Positions 1-6,470 of a stretch of 8,766 nt of DNA are shown here, in pieces. The stretch is from Oscillospiraceae bacterium (GTDB lineage: Bacteria > Bacillota > Clostridia > Oscillospirales > Ruminococcaceae): NCBI GenBank assembly GCA_900768735.1, contig CAAGDZ010000292.1, positions 1-8,766 of the forward strand, read 5' to 3'. The notes beneath the pieces were generated by a model. It saw nothing but the letters and a program-made list of their open reading frames with translations. It was not told where the DNA came from and searched no databases. Position 1 is the stretch's first letter. Each line of letters begins with the position of its first letter. Made by a program: the position numbers and the translations under genes.

Positions 1-38
1 ATAATTGTGCGGTATTGCCTAAAAATCTGTTCATAAAA

Positions 39-54
39 TGTTCCATGTGGAACA
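39..54. promoter_or_regulatory. parS: parS-like centromere site 1
   Basis: The 16-bp sequence TGTTCCATGTGGAACA is an inverted repeat that matches the bacterial parS consensus (TGTTNCACGTGAAACA type), the loading site of ParB. It differs from the fully symmetric form by one base at the centre (CATGTG instead of CACGTG). It sits 173 bp upstream of the parA start, which is a common place for parS. The identification rests on the match plus the adjacent parAB genes. Confidence 0.88.
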
Positions 55-75
55 ATATTAAAATGTTCATCGGAA

Positions 76-91
76 TGTTCCATGTGGAACA
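76..91. promoter_or_regulatory. parS: parS-like centromere site 2
   Basis: This is an exact second copy of the 16-bp site at 39-54, 37 bp downstream (start to start) and in the same orientation. The flanking bases are shared too, giving a 20-bp identical core (AATGTTCCATGTGGAACAAT at 37-56 and 74-93). It carries the same central T, so the deviation from CACGTG is not a single random change. Two close sites should raise local ParB loading next to the parAB promoter. Confidence 0.88.
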
Positions 92-143
92 ATTTCGGTG
101 AATTATTTTTTGCAAAGAATTTCACAAATTTATTTAAAAAGAC

Positions 144-172
144 TTTATTTTTCAACATGAGTGTGCTATAAT
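144..172 (+). promoter_or_regulatory. probable parA promoter (extended -10)
   Basis: TGCTATAAT at 164-172 contains a perfect -10 (TATAAT, 167-172) with a TG extension. The best -35 at 17-bp spacing is TTTATT (144-149), a poor match, as is usual for extended -10 promoters. The predicted transcript starts near 179, giving a 5' leader of about 50 nt before parA. The promoter is about 50 bp downstream of the second parS site, so spreading ParB could repress it (inference). Confidence 0.65.
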
Positions 173-187
173 AATAAGGTGAGCTAG

Positions 188-206
188 ATTTCAGTAAAAT
201 TTCAGT
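188..206 (+). repeat. 8-bp direct repeat in the parA leader
   Basis: ATTTCAGT occurs at 188-195 and again at 199-206, an 11-bp period, between the predicted transcription start and the ribosome binding site of parA. It could be a protein site on one face of the DNA or simply AT-rich coincidence. Confidence 0.35.
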
Positions 207-227
207 TTTTTATAATTCGGAGGTACT

Positions 228-998
228 ATGGGAGTTATTGTTTCCGTTGTAAATCAAAAGGGCGGTGTAGGTAAGACAACAACCGCCGTCAATATATGCG
301 CAGCCCTCGGTGAAAAAGGAAAAAAGGTACTGCTTGTTGACCTCGACCCGCAGGGTAATGCAACCTCCGGATACGGAATTTCAAAGAAAAACCTTGAAAT
401 TACAAGCTATGACGTAGTAATGTCAAACGTCAGACCCGAAGAAGCAGTCATAAAGACTACATATAAAAATGTAAGCATAATACCCGCGACGGCTGAGCTT
501 GCAGAAGCGGAAATTCACCTGCTTCAGATAGAACAGCGCAATCATCAGCTTAAAAAAGCGCTCATTCAGCTGAAAGACAGCTATGATATTATAGTAATAG
601 ACTGCCTTCCTTCACTCGGAATACTCGCAGTAAATGCGCTGATTGCAAGTGACAAATTCATTGTACCCATGCAATGCGAGCATTACAGCCTGGAGGGACT
701 GGCTCAGCTTTTATCAACTGTCAAGAAAATCAAGAAAACCGCAAACAAAAACCTCATGCTTATGGGTATTGTGTTCACAATGCTCGACAAACGGCTTTTG
801 CAGTCAAACGAAATAATGCGGGATATTAAGAAAAACTTCCCGCCGTCAGCTATATTCAATACCGTTATCCCCAGAAATGTCCGCACATCCGAAGCACCAA
901 GCCATGGTATGCCGGTAATATACTACGATAAAAGCTCCAAGGGCGCGGAGGCATACTCCAGACTTGCAGCTGAAATAATCAAGAAGTGCAGTGAATAA
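228..998 (+). CDS. parA: ParA/Soj chromosome partitioning ATPase
   Basis: This is a 256-residue ParA/MinD-type ATPase of the usual length for chromosomal Soj proteins. It binds DNA non-specifically as an ATP dimer and moves ParB-parS complexes during origin segregation; in relatives it also affects DnaA. The deviant Walker A motif KGGVGKTTT is at residues 11-19, the VDLDPQGN motif (Walker A') at 37-44, and Walker B (IIVID) at 121-125. The usual DCPPSLG reads DCLPSLG here, a Pro-to-Leu change at 128. The RNVRTSEAPSHG block typical of the family is at 216-227. The ATG at 228 has GGAGGT at 219-224 with a short 3-nt gap. Only 10 bp separate its stop from parB, so the two are co-transcribed. Two parS sites lie upstream. 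Confidence 0.97.
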   Translation: MGVIVSVVNQKGGVGKTTTAVNICAALGEKGKKVLLVDLDPQGNATSGYGISKKNLEITSYDVVMSNVRPEEAVIKTTYKNVSIIPATAELAEAEIHLLQIEQRNHQLKKALIQLKDSYDIIVIDCLPSLGILAVNALIASDKFIVPMQCEHYSLEGLAQLLSTVKKIKKTANKNLMLMGIVFTMLDKRLLQSNEIMRDIKKNFPPSAIFNTVIPRNVRTSEAPSHGMPVIYYDKSSKGAEAYSRLAAEIIKKCSE

Positions 999-1008
999 AG
1001 GAGGAAAA

Positions 1009-1842
1009 ATGGCAAAAAACGTACTCAAAAAAGACTTCAACAGCATATTCGAGGACAACAGCTTTGACGAAGAAGAAAGCGTATCAACACTGAAGCTGAC
1101 CGACATTGAGCCGAATAAATCTCAGCCGCGTAAAAATTTCGACCCCGAAGCTCTGAAAACACTTGCAGACTCAATAAGACAAAACGGCGTGATACAGCCG
1201 CTGCTTGTCCGCTCAATGCCCGACGGTTCGTATCAGATAGTAGCAGGCGAACGAAGATGGCGTGCGGCAAAAATGGCGGGGCTTACCGAAGTGCCGGTAT
1301 TTATTAAAGAGCTCACCGATTTGCAGGCTCAGCAAATTGCCCTTATCGAAAACCTGCAGCGTGAAAACCTCAACCCTATCGAAGAGGCGTCAGGATATAA
1401 AGAGCTCATGGACAAGTTCGATATGACTCAGGAGGACGTGGCAAGGGTAGTAGGAAAGGCGCGCTCATCCGTCGCAAACTCATTGCGGCTTCTTTCTCTA
1501 CCTAAGGCAGTAGCCGAGCTTGTCGAGAATAACGACCTTTCGGCAGGTCACTGCAAGGTGCTTCTCGGTGTCAAGGATAAAAATACAATGATAGATTTAG
1601 CCTACAAGGCGGCTAACAAGGAAGTCTCGGTGCGCGAGATGGAACGCATGGTGAAAAACGCAGAAAAACAGCCAAAACCCGAAAAGCCAAAGGATATTTT
1701 CTTTACCGAGGCTGAGATAAGCCTTGCAAACGCACTCCAGACGCAGGTGAAAATAGTACCCGGCAAAAAGAAAAGCACAATCGAAATTGAATTTTATTCA
1801 AAGGAAGACCTGACCGATATAATCAACAGGTTGGCAAAATAA
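1009..1842 (+). CDS. parB: ParB/Spo0J partition protein, parS-binding CTPase clamp
   Basis: ParB binds parS, uses CTP to close into a sliding clamp, recruits condensin and stimulates ParA. The N-terminal ParB/Srx domain (about residues 25-120) holds the CTP-binding GERRWRAA motif at 80-87 and the ENLQRENLNPIEEA block at 114-127. A helix-turn-helix for parS lies at about 139-163 (TQEDVARVVGKARSSVANSLR). The C-terminal 230-277 region fits the dimerisation domain. I chose the ATG at 1009 (277 residues) rather than a GTG at 991, because AGGAGG at 999-1004 is correctly placed for it and the GTG would overlap the end of parA. The N-terminus (MAKNVLKKDFNSIFEDN) lacks the usual GLGKGL-type box that contacts ParA, keeping only the 'SIF' tail and lysines. 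No terminator separates it from serS. Confidence 0.97.
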   Translation: MAKNVLKKDFNSIFEDNSFDEEESVSTLKLTDIEPNKSQPRKNFDPEALKTLADSIRQNGVIQPLLVRSMPDGSYQIVAGERRWRAAKMAGLTEVPVFIKELTDLQAQQIALIENLQRENLNPIEEASGYKELMDKFDMTQEDVARVVGKARSSVANSLRLLSLPKAVAELVENNDLSAGHCKVLLGVKDKNTMIDLAYKAANKEVSVREMERMVKNAEKQPKPEKPKDIFFTEAEISLANALQTQVKIVPGKKKSTIEIEFYSKEDLTDIINRLAK

Positions 1843-1867
1843 AGAATAAAGAAAAGGATAAGGAATC

Positions 1868-3151
1868 ATGATAGACATTAAATTTTTAAGAGAAAACCCC
1901 GATGCGGTAAAGGAAAACATCAAAAAGAAGTACCAGGACGAAAAGCTCCCGCTTGTTGACGAAGTAATCGAGCTTGACAAGCAGCTCAGAGCCGCTCAGC
2001 TTAAAGCCGATACTCTCCGCGGTGACAGAAACAGACTGTCAAAGGAAATCGGCGGGCTTATGGCTCAGGGCAAAAAGGACGAGGCAGAGCAGGTAAAGGC
2101 AAAGGTAAAGGCTTTCTCCGACGAGCTTGCACAGCTTGAAATCGACGAAAACGAGCTGGGCGAAAAGGTACGCAAGATAATGATGACAATACCTAACATC
2201 ATCGACCCCACCGTGCCCATAGGTAAGGATGACAGCCAGAATGTCGAGATAAAAAGATACGGCGAGCCGGTAGTCCCCGATTTTGAGATACCCTATCACT
2301 CTGAGATAATGGAGAACCTCAGCGGTCTCGACCTCGACAGCGCACGAAAGGTTGCAGGAAACGGCTTTTACTATCTGATGGGCAATATAGCAAGACTTCA
2401 CTCCGCTATACTGACCTACGCTCGCGATTTTATGATTGACCGCGGCTTTACCTACTGCATACCGCCCTTTATGATAAGAAGCAACGTAGTTACCGGCGTT
2501 ATGTCCTTTGCCGAGATGGACGCTATGATGTACAAGATTGAGGGCGAGGACCTCTATCTGATAGGCACAAGCGAGCACTCCATGATAGGCAAGTTTATCG
2601 ATACAATAAACGAAGAAGAAAAGCTCCCCTATACTCTTACAAGCTATTCTCCCTGCTTCAGAAAGGAAAAGGGCGCTCACGGCATAGAAGAACGCGGCGT
2701 GTACAGAATACACCAGTTTGAAAAGCAGGAAATGATTGTAGTCTGCAAGCCCGAGGAGAGCGCTATGTGGTTTGACAAGCTGTGGCAGAATACGGTTGAT
2801 TTGTTCCGCTCTATGGATATACCGGTAAGAACAATCGAGTGCTGCTCGGGAGACCTCGCTGACCTGAAGGTAAAATCCTACGACGTCGAGGCATGGTCGC
2901 CCAGACAGAAGAAATATTTCGAGGTCGGAAGCTGCTCCAACCTCGGCGACGCACAGGCACGCCGCCTTAAAATCCGCGTAAAGAGCAAGGAAAAGGGCAA
3001 CTACTTTGCACACACCCTCAATAACACCGTAGTCGCACCTCCGAGAATGTTAATCGCATTTTTAGAGAACAACCTCAACGCCGACGGAAGCGTAAATATC
3101 CCCGAGGTACTCAGAAAGTACATGGGCGGACTTGAAAAGCTCGTTCCGTAA
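1868..3151 (+). CDS. serS: Seryl-tRNA synthetase (class II)
   Basis: This cytoplasmic enzyme activates serine with ATP and charges tRNA-Ser (and tRNA-Sec where present). At 427 residues it is full length. The N-terminal charged coiled-coil arm that grips the tRNA long variable arm spans about residues 30-105. In the catalytic core, the serine-binding TxE motif is GTSEH (233-237), motif 2 is CFRKEKGAHGIEERGVYRIHQFEK (263-286), the SCSN-x-x-D-AQARR block is 355-366, and motif 3 with its arginine is at 382-400. Motif 3 reads NNTVVAPPRMLIAFLEN, unlike the GSGLAVGRTLVAILEN form of E. coli or Thermus enzymes, so this belongs to a divergent SerRS subgroup. An AAGGA lies 10 nt ahead of the ATG. The gap to parB is 25 nt with no terminator or promoter seen, so serS looks like the third gene of the parAB operon. 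Confidence 0.96.
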   Translation: MIDIKFLRENPDAVKENIKKKYQDEKLPLVDEVIELDKQLRAAQLKADTLRGDRNRLSKEIGGLMAQGKKDEAEQVKAKVKAFSDELAQLEIDENELGEKVRKIMMTIPNIIDPTVPIGKDDSQNVEIKRYGEPVVPDFEIPYHSEIMENLSGLDLDSARKVAGNGFYYLMGNIARLHSAILTYARDFMIDRGFTYCIPPFMIRSNVVTGVMSFAEMDAMMYKIEGEDLYLIGTSEHSMIGKFIDTINEEEKLPYTLTSYSPCFRKEKGAHGIEERGVYRIHQFEKQEMIVVCKPEESAMWFDKLWQNTVDLFRSMDIPVRTIECCSGDLADLKVKSYDVEAWSPRQKKYFEVGSCSNLGDAQARRLKIRVKSKEKGNYFAHTLNNTVVAPPRMLIAFLENNLNADGSVNIPEVLRKYMGGLEKLVP

Positions 3152-3200
3152 AATTTTATAGCAGATTGCTTGTAAAAGCCGTTTGCGCAGAGTAAATTCG

Positions 3201-3228
3201 ACCGGAGAATATTTTCTCCGGTTATTTT
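3201..3228 (+). terminator. Rho-independent terminator of parA-parB-serS
   Basis: A perfect 9-bp stem (ACCGGAGAA at 3201-3209 with TTCTCCGGT at 3214-3222) with a 4-nt loop is followed by TATTTTA. It lies 50 nt past the serS stop. The T-run is broken by an A, so some read-through into the next gene is possible. Confidence 0.82.
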
Positions 3229-3246
3229 ACAATAGATAGGAGTATT

Positions 3247-3960
3247 ATGGATAAAAAGTATACGAGAGATTATATAGCCGAGTTTGCCGACTGTGACAGA
3301 AAATACGACTTAAAGCCGCAGACCCTGCTCGCCTGGGCGGGCGAGCTAGCCGGAAATCATCTGCGCAGCCGCAACATCACCCGCGAGCAGATGTGGGATG
3401 ACGGTCAGGTATTTCTGCTGACAAAGGCAGCGGTAAATTATATAACGGTACCGGTATACAACACCCCGCTTAAATTTACCACATGGGAGGCGGGGACAAA
3501 AGGCTCGCAGTTTATCAGGCGCTTTACCATGACCGACGAGAGCGGAAATCTGCTCTGCGACGCCGAAACAAACTGGGTGCTTGTAAACCCGCAGACGCAT
3601 AAGCTCTACCGCCCGAGCGAGTATCTTTACGAGCTTAATAACTGCGAGGACGGCACAAACGCGAGTGTGACAAAATTCAAGGCGGAAACCGCCGCGTTTG
3701 TAAAGGACTATACCTTTGTCTACAGCGACATCGACGCCAACGGCCATGTCAATAACGGGGTCTATCTCAGACTGATGTCGGATATTCTGCCCGAAAGCTT
3801 TGTTAATGAGCACTTCAAAAGCGTAAGAGTGAATTTTCTGCATGAATGCAGACTGGGTGAAAGCATAGGTCTGTACCTCGAACAGTCGGAGAATATCTGC
3901 ACGGCAGTCGGAAAGTTTGAGGACGGCAGAATAAGCTTTGAGGCACAGGCGGAAATTTAA
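3247..3960 (+). CDS. Acyl-ACP thioesterase (double hotdog fold)
   Basis: The 237-residue protein fits the acyl-ACP thioesterase family (related to plant FatA/FatB), which hydrolyses acyl-ACP and releases free fatty acids in the cytoplasm. Two hotdog halves are visible: about 5-125 and 150-237. The second carries YSDIDANGHVNN at 159-170, with the conserved Asp163, Asn165 and His167, and the FLHEC segment ending in Glu200-Cys201, matching the catalytic Asn/His/Glu-Cys region of the family. The ATG at 3247 has AGGAG at 3238-3242. No fatty-acid gene is next to it. No convincing promoter is visible between the serS terminator and this start, so it may rely on read-through or on a weak promoter I cannot recognise. 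Substrate chain length cannot be read from the sequence. Confidence 0.88.
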   Translation: MDKKYTRDYIAEFADCDRKYDLKPQTLLAWAGELAGNHLRSRNITREQMWDDGQVFLLTKAAVNYITVPVYNTPLKFTTWEAGTKGSQFIRRFTMTDESGNLLCDAETNWVLVNPQTHKLYRPSEYLYELNNCEDGTNASVTKFKAETAAFVKDYTFVYSDIDANGHVNNGVYLRLMSDILPESFVNEHFKSVRVNFLHECRLGESIGLYLEQSENICTAVGKFEDGRISFEAQAEI

Positions 3961-3969
3961 CGGAAACTA

Positions 3970-3998
3970 TTGACAGTAAATACGGATTATGCTATAAT
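3970..3998 (+). promoter_or_regulatory. Consensus sigma-A promoter of the ABC operon
   Basis: A perfect TTGACA (3970-3975), a 17-bp spacer and a perfect TATAAT (3993-3998) preceded by TGC (extended -10). It starts 10 bp after the thioesterase stop. Transcription should start near 4005. Such a fully consensus promoter on a non-ribosomal operon usually needs repression, which fits the palindrome just downstream. Confidence 0.92.
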
Positions 3999-4009
3999 GT
4001 ATGCACAGC

Positions 4010-4028
4010 AGGTAAATTAAATTTACCT
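4010..4028. promoter_or_regulatory. Perfect 19-bp palindrome, candidate operator
   Basis: AGGTAAATTAAATTTACCT is a perfect inverted repeat of two 9-bp arms around a single central A. It begins 12 bp after the -10, just past the expected transcription start. Because there is no loop it is more likely a dimeric repressor site in DNA than an RNA hairpin. No regulator gene is present in this window, so the repressor is unknown. Confidence 0.72.
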
Positions 4029-4057
4029 TACAATTTAATCGGGAAGGGATGCGAAGG

Positions 4058-4957
4058 ATGCTTAAAATAAGCAATTTAGAGAAAAGCTACGGCGGCTTCA
4101 AGGTACTTAAAGGACTGAATATGACCGTAAACACAGGCGATATTTACGGCTTTCTCGGCAAAAACGGCTGCGGCAAAACCACCACAATGAATATCGTAGC
4201 GAATATTATTCACAAGGACTCAGGACTTATTGAGTTTGAAAAAGAGGACAGAAAGATAGGCTATCTGCCCGAGAGCCCCGCTCTGTTCGGCTACATGAAC
4301 GGCTATGAGTATCTTGATTATATAGCGGCTTGCTGTAAGTACGGCGGCAACAAAAAGGACAGGATAAACGAGGTACTGGCGCTCACCGGCATGACCGAGG
4401 GCGGCAAAAGACGGATAAAGGGCTATTCGCGCGGTATGAACCAGCGGCTCGGTATTGCCGCGGCAATATTTGATAATCCCGACCTGCTTATCCTCGATGA
4501 GCCGACCTCCGCGCTTGACCCGCAGGGCAGAGCAGAGGTAATGAGCATAATCACCCGCCTTGCGGATATAGGTACTACTATTATATTATGTACCCACATT
4601 CTCTCCGACGTCGAGCGTGTCGCAAACCGCATCGGAATTATCCGCGAAGGCAGGATGGCGCTTGAGGGTACGATTGACGAAATAAAGCGTCAGTATGACG
4701 AAAGAGAAAAGAAGCTCAGGCTGATGATTTTCGGAGAACCTCAGCAGGCGATACCCGTACTCAGCGCGTACACGGGCGGCCGATTTTTGCTCGAAAAGCG
4801 CAGCGGCTGTTTTGAAATACCGATTGCACCCGAAAAGGATGAAAAAGAGGCGGCGGCAGAGCTGTTAAAGGTGCTGTCCGAGGCAGACATCGTCCCGTCG
4901 GTGTTTGAGATAAAGAAAAAGACGCTTGAAGAAATTTATCTTGAAACAATAGGCTGA
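4058..4957 (+). CDS. ABC transporter ATP-binding protein (ABC-2 type)
   Basis: This cytoplasmic ATPase (299 residues from this start) powers the membrane protein encoded next. Walker A GKNGCGKT is at residues 34-41, the Q-loop region reads YLPESP (69-74), the signature motif is YSRGMNQRL (123-131), Walker B LLILDEP is 143-149, the D-loop SALD 151-154 and the switch His180. After about residue 210 there is an extra C-terminal domain of ~90 residues, common in ABC-2 exporters of the bacitracin/antibiotic or YtrB-like types. The start at 4058 is preferred over the in-frame ATG at 4049 because GGGAAGGG (4041-4048) directly touches the latter but lies 9 nt from the former. The permease follows after 25 bp. 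The cargo is unknown. Confidence 0.93.
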   Translation: MLKISNLEKSYGGFKVLKGLNMTVNTGDIYGFLGKNGCGKTTTMNIVANIIHKDSGLIEFEKEDRKIGYLPESPALFGYMNGYEYLDYIAACCKYGGNKKDRINEVLALTGMTEGGKRRIKGYSRGMNQRLGIAAAIFDNPDLLILDEPTSALDPQGRAEVMSIITRLADIGTTIILCTHILSDVERVANRIGIIREGRMALEGTIDEIKRQYDEREKKLRLMIFGEPQQAIPVLSAYTGGRFLLEKRSGCFEIPIAPEKDEKEAAAELLKVLSEADIVPSVFEIKKKTLEEIYLETIG

Positions 4958-4982
4958 TATTTTCGGGAAAGGACAAAGCATT

Positions 4983-5828
4983 ATGATTTTAGCAGGCATT
5001 AAAAAAGAATTTAAGCTTTTCACGCGCGGATTTAAGATGTGGGGTATTCTTATACTTATAGTAGGAATCGCCGCCGCGTATCCGCTTTTATACAAATCGA
5101 TGGAGGCTATGACCGACCAGCTCGCGCAGATGAGCTCGCAGATGGGCGCAGAAATGGACAGCACGGTAGGTTCAATGAACGCTATGATGGACGAGCTTGC
5201 TATGCTGTACGGCGGCTCAATGGCGGGCGTCGGATTTTACACGGCGCTCAGCAGCTTTACCTCCGAGGGCTTTCTCGTAATAGCTCTGCTGCTTATGGCT
5301 ACGGCAGGCGGTGAGCAGAAAAAGCGCTCGGTAATCATACCTAACTGCGCGGGACTTACTCCGGCGGGTTATGTAATGCCGAAGTTTATAATATATCCTC
5401 TGCTTATGGCATTGCTTACATTCGGCGGCACATTACTGACAGCGGTTATCTCGGACGCGCTTTTTGAGGGCAGCGTTGCTATGGAGAATGTGCTGTTCAG
5501 CGGCGTATGCGTATCGTTATATATGCTGTTTATGATTTCGATATATTTCCTGTTCGGACTTTGCACCGGCAGACCCGGAATAGGCGTGGTCGTGATGTAT
5601 CTCGGTGCTTCGCTTATACCGATTCTGCTCAGCGCGTTTAATATCGACAGCTACAATCCGTTTGCCCTGCGCGATATGCTGATGACACAGTACGCCGACG
5701 CCGATATGAATAACTTTATACTCAGCATTGTAGTGACTGTCACGCTCTCGGTTATCTGCTGTGTTCTGTCGCTGCTTGTGGCTACACTCAGAAAAATTGA
5801 TAACTCCGCGGGTGAGGCTAATCTGTAA
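4983..5828 (+). CDS. ABC-2 type transporter membrane protein
   Basis: The 281-residue integral membrane protein is the partner of the preceding ATPase. Likely membrane segments are at about residues 19-37, 95-110, 135-156, 170-193, 198-218 and 245-268, giving six in total, the usual ABC-2 number. Between the first and second lies an extracytoplasmic region (about 38-92) rich in methionine: ten Met residues between 40 and 80, many spaced by three or four, suggesting an amphipathic helix with a Met face. The ATG at 4983 has GGGAAAGGA at 4965-4973. A single permease gene suggests a homodimer (inference). The transported substrate cannot be told; relatives export peptides, antibiotics or lipids. 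The operon ends at the hairpin at 5853. Confidence 0.88.
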   Translation: MILAGIKKEFKLFTRGFKMWGILILIVGIAAAYPLLYKSMEAMTDQLAQMSSQMGAEMDSTVGSMNAMMDELAMLYGGSMAGVGFYTALSSFTSEGFLVIALLLMATAGGEQKKRSVIIPNCAGLTPAGYVMPKFIIYPLLMALLTFGGTLLTAVISDALFEGSVAMENVLFSGVCVSLYMLFMISIYFLFGLCTGRPGIGVVVMYLGASLIPILLSAFNIDSYNPFALRDMLMTQYADADMNNFILSIVVTVTLSVICCVLSLLVATLRKIDNSAGEANL

Positions 5829-5852
5829 AAGCTTAATAATATCAAAAATATA

Positions 5853-5890
5853 CCCCGCTTTTGCGTTGTCGGCAAAAGCGGGGAATTTTT
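5853..5890 (+). terminator. Strong Rho-independent terminator of the ABC operon
   Basis: A perfect 12-bp stem (CCCCGCTTTTGC at 5853-5864 with GCAAAAGCGGGG at 5872-5883), a 7-nt loop, then AATTTTT. An A-run (5844-5848) on the left side gives a T-run on the other strand, so it could work in both directions, although no minus-strand gene ends here. Confidence 0.93.
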
Positions 5891-5891
5891 G

Positions 5892-5920
5892 TTGACTTTT
5901 TGCAGAAACAATAGTATAAT
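5892..5920 (+). promoter_or_regulatory. Sigma-A promoter of the acetyltransferase gene
   Basis: TTGACT (5892-5897), 17-bp spacer, TATAAT (5915-5920). The -35 begins one base after the T-run of the preceding terminator. The start of transcription is expected near 5927, with a leader of about 20-25 nt before the coding region. Confidence 0.88.
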
Positions 5921-5949
5921 GGGTAAAACATCTGCAAAGGAGGCAGGAC

Positions 5950-6456
5950 ATGAACACACTTTACACAGACAGGCTTACCCTCCGCCCGTTCCGTCAGGGA
6001 GACGCGCAAGCCATGTATAATAACTGGACTTACGACGAGCGTGTTGCGAGATATTGTCGCTGGTACCCACACAAAAGCATCGAAGAAACCGAAGCTTATC
6101 TGAAAATGTGTCTTGAAGCCGGATACTGCTGGGCGATTACGTTAAAGGATAACGATGAGCCGATAGGCGCTGTCGATCTGGTAGGTACTAACAGCGTCGG
6201 CGTGCCCGAAATCGGATATGTGCTGGCGTACGATTATTGGGGAAAGGGAATAATGACCGAGGCGGTAAAGGCAGTCGTTGACGAGCTGTTTCGCTGCGGC
6301 TTTGACAAGGTCGGTTCCTGCCATTGTGTGGATAATCCCGCGTCGGGCAGGGTGATGGAAAAGTGCGGCATGACCTATGTCAGAAACAGCATGGAACTGA
6401 AAAAATTCGGCTCGGATGAGCTATGCGAGGTTAAGTGCTACGAAATAAGCCGCTGA
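5950..6456 (+). CDS. GNAT family N-acetyltransferase (RimJ/RimL type)
   Basis: A 168-residue GNAT enzyme that transfers acetyl from acetyl-CoA to an amine. The N-terminal TDRLTLRPFRQGDA (6-19) is the classical start of the RimJ/RimL (Acetyltransf_3) group. EIGYVLAYDYWGKGIMTEA (87-105) contains the acetyl-CoA pyrophosphate-binding motif A (WGKGIMTEA). NPASGRVMEKCGM (129-141) is the conserved C-terminal block. The protein has seven cysteines, more than usual for this family. AGGAGG at 5938-5943 lies 6 nt before the ATG. The substrate is unknown: ribosomal protein N-termini, an amino acid or an antibiotic are all possible in this family. Confidence 0.9.
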   Translation: MNTLYTDRLTLRPFRQGDAQAMYNNWTYDERVARYCRWYPHKSIEETEAYLKMCLEAGYCWAITLKDNDEPIGAVDLVGTNSVGVPEIGYVLAYDYWGKGIMTEAVKAVVDELFRCGFDKVGSCHCVDNPASGRVMEKCGMTYVRNSMELKKFGSDELCEVKCYEISR

Positions 6457-6470
6457 TTAAAGCGTATGAT

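Larger units (their letters stand above)
28..93. repeat. tandem parS unit: half-site plus full site, twice
   Basis: Each full parS site is preceded by a half-site-like TGTTCAT (28-34 and 64-70), starting 11 bp before the first and 12 bp before the second full site. The unit is therefore about 29-30 bp long and is present twice, with a 7-bp gap between the copies. About one helical turn separates half-site and full site. Whether ParB contacts the half-sites is unknown; the repeat itself is directly visible. Confidence 0.65.

Noticed and set aside
991..1008. GTG at 991 as the start of parB
   Set aside because: It overlaps the parA end and has no ribosome binding site. The AGGAGG at 999-1004 serves the ATG at 1009.
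2039..3013. Long 324-codon open frame on the minus strand
   Set aside because: It lies entirely antisense to serS, which has clear synthetase motifs. The translation has no recognisable domain and no ribosome binding site was seen. It is a shadow of serS codon use.
3228..3233. TACAAT as a possible -10 for the thioesterase gene
   Set aside because: No -35 lies at suitable spacing, and the transcript start would fall in the ribosome binding site.
5039..5314. 91-codon plus-strand frame inside the permease gene
   Set aside because: It is Arg/Gly-rich, out of frame within the permease, and the permease frame shows membrane segments and a good ribosome binding site.
6327..6335. Perfect DnaA box TGTGGATAA (complement of TTATCCACA)
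   Set aside because: It is a single copy inside the acetyltransferase coding region, with no AT-rich unwinding element or cluster of boxes. One such 9-mer by chance in a window of this size is not very unlikely.
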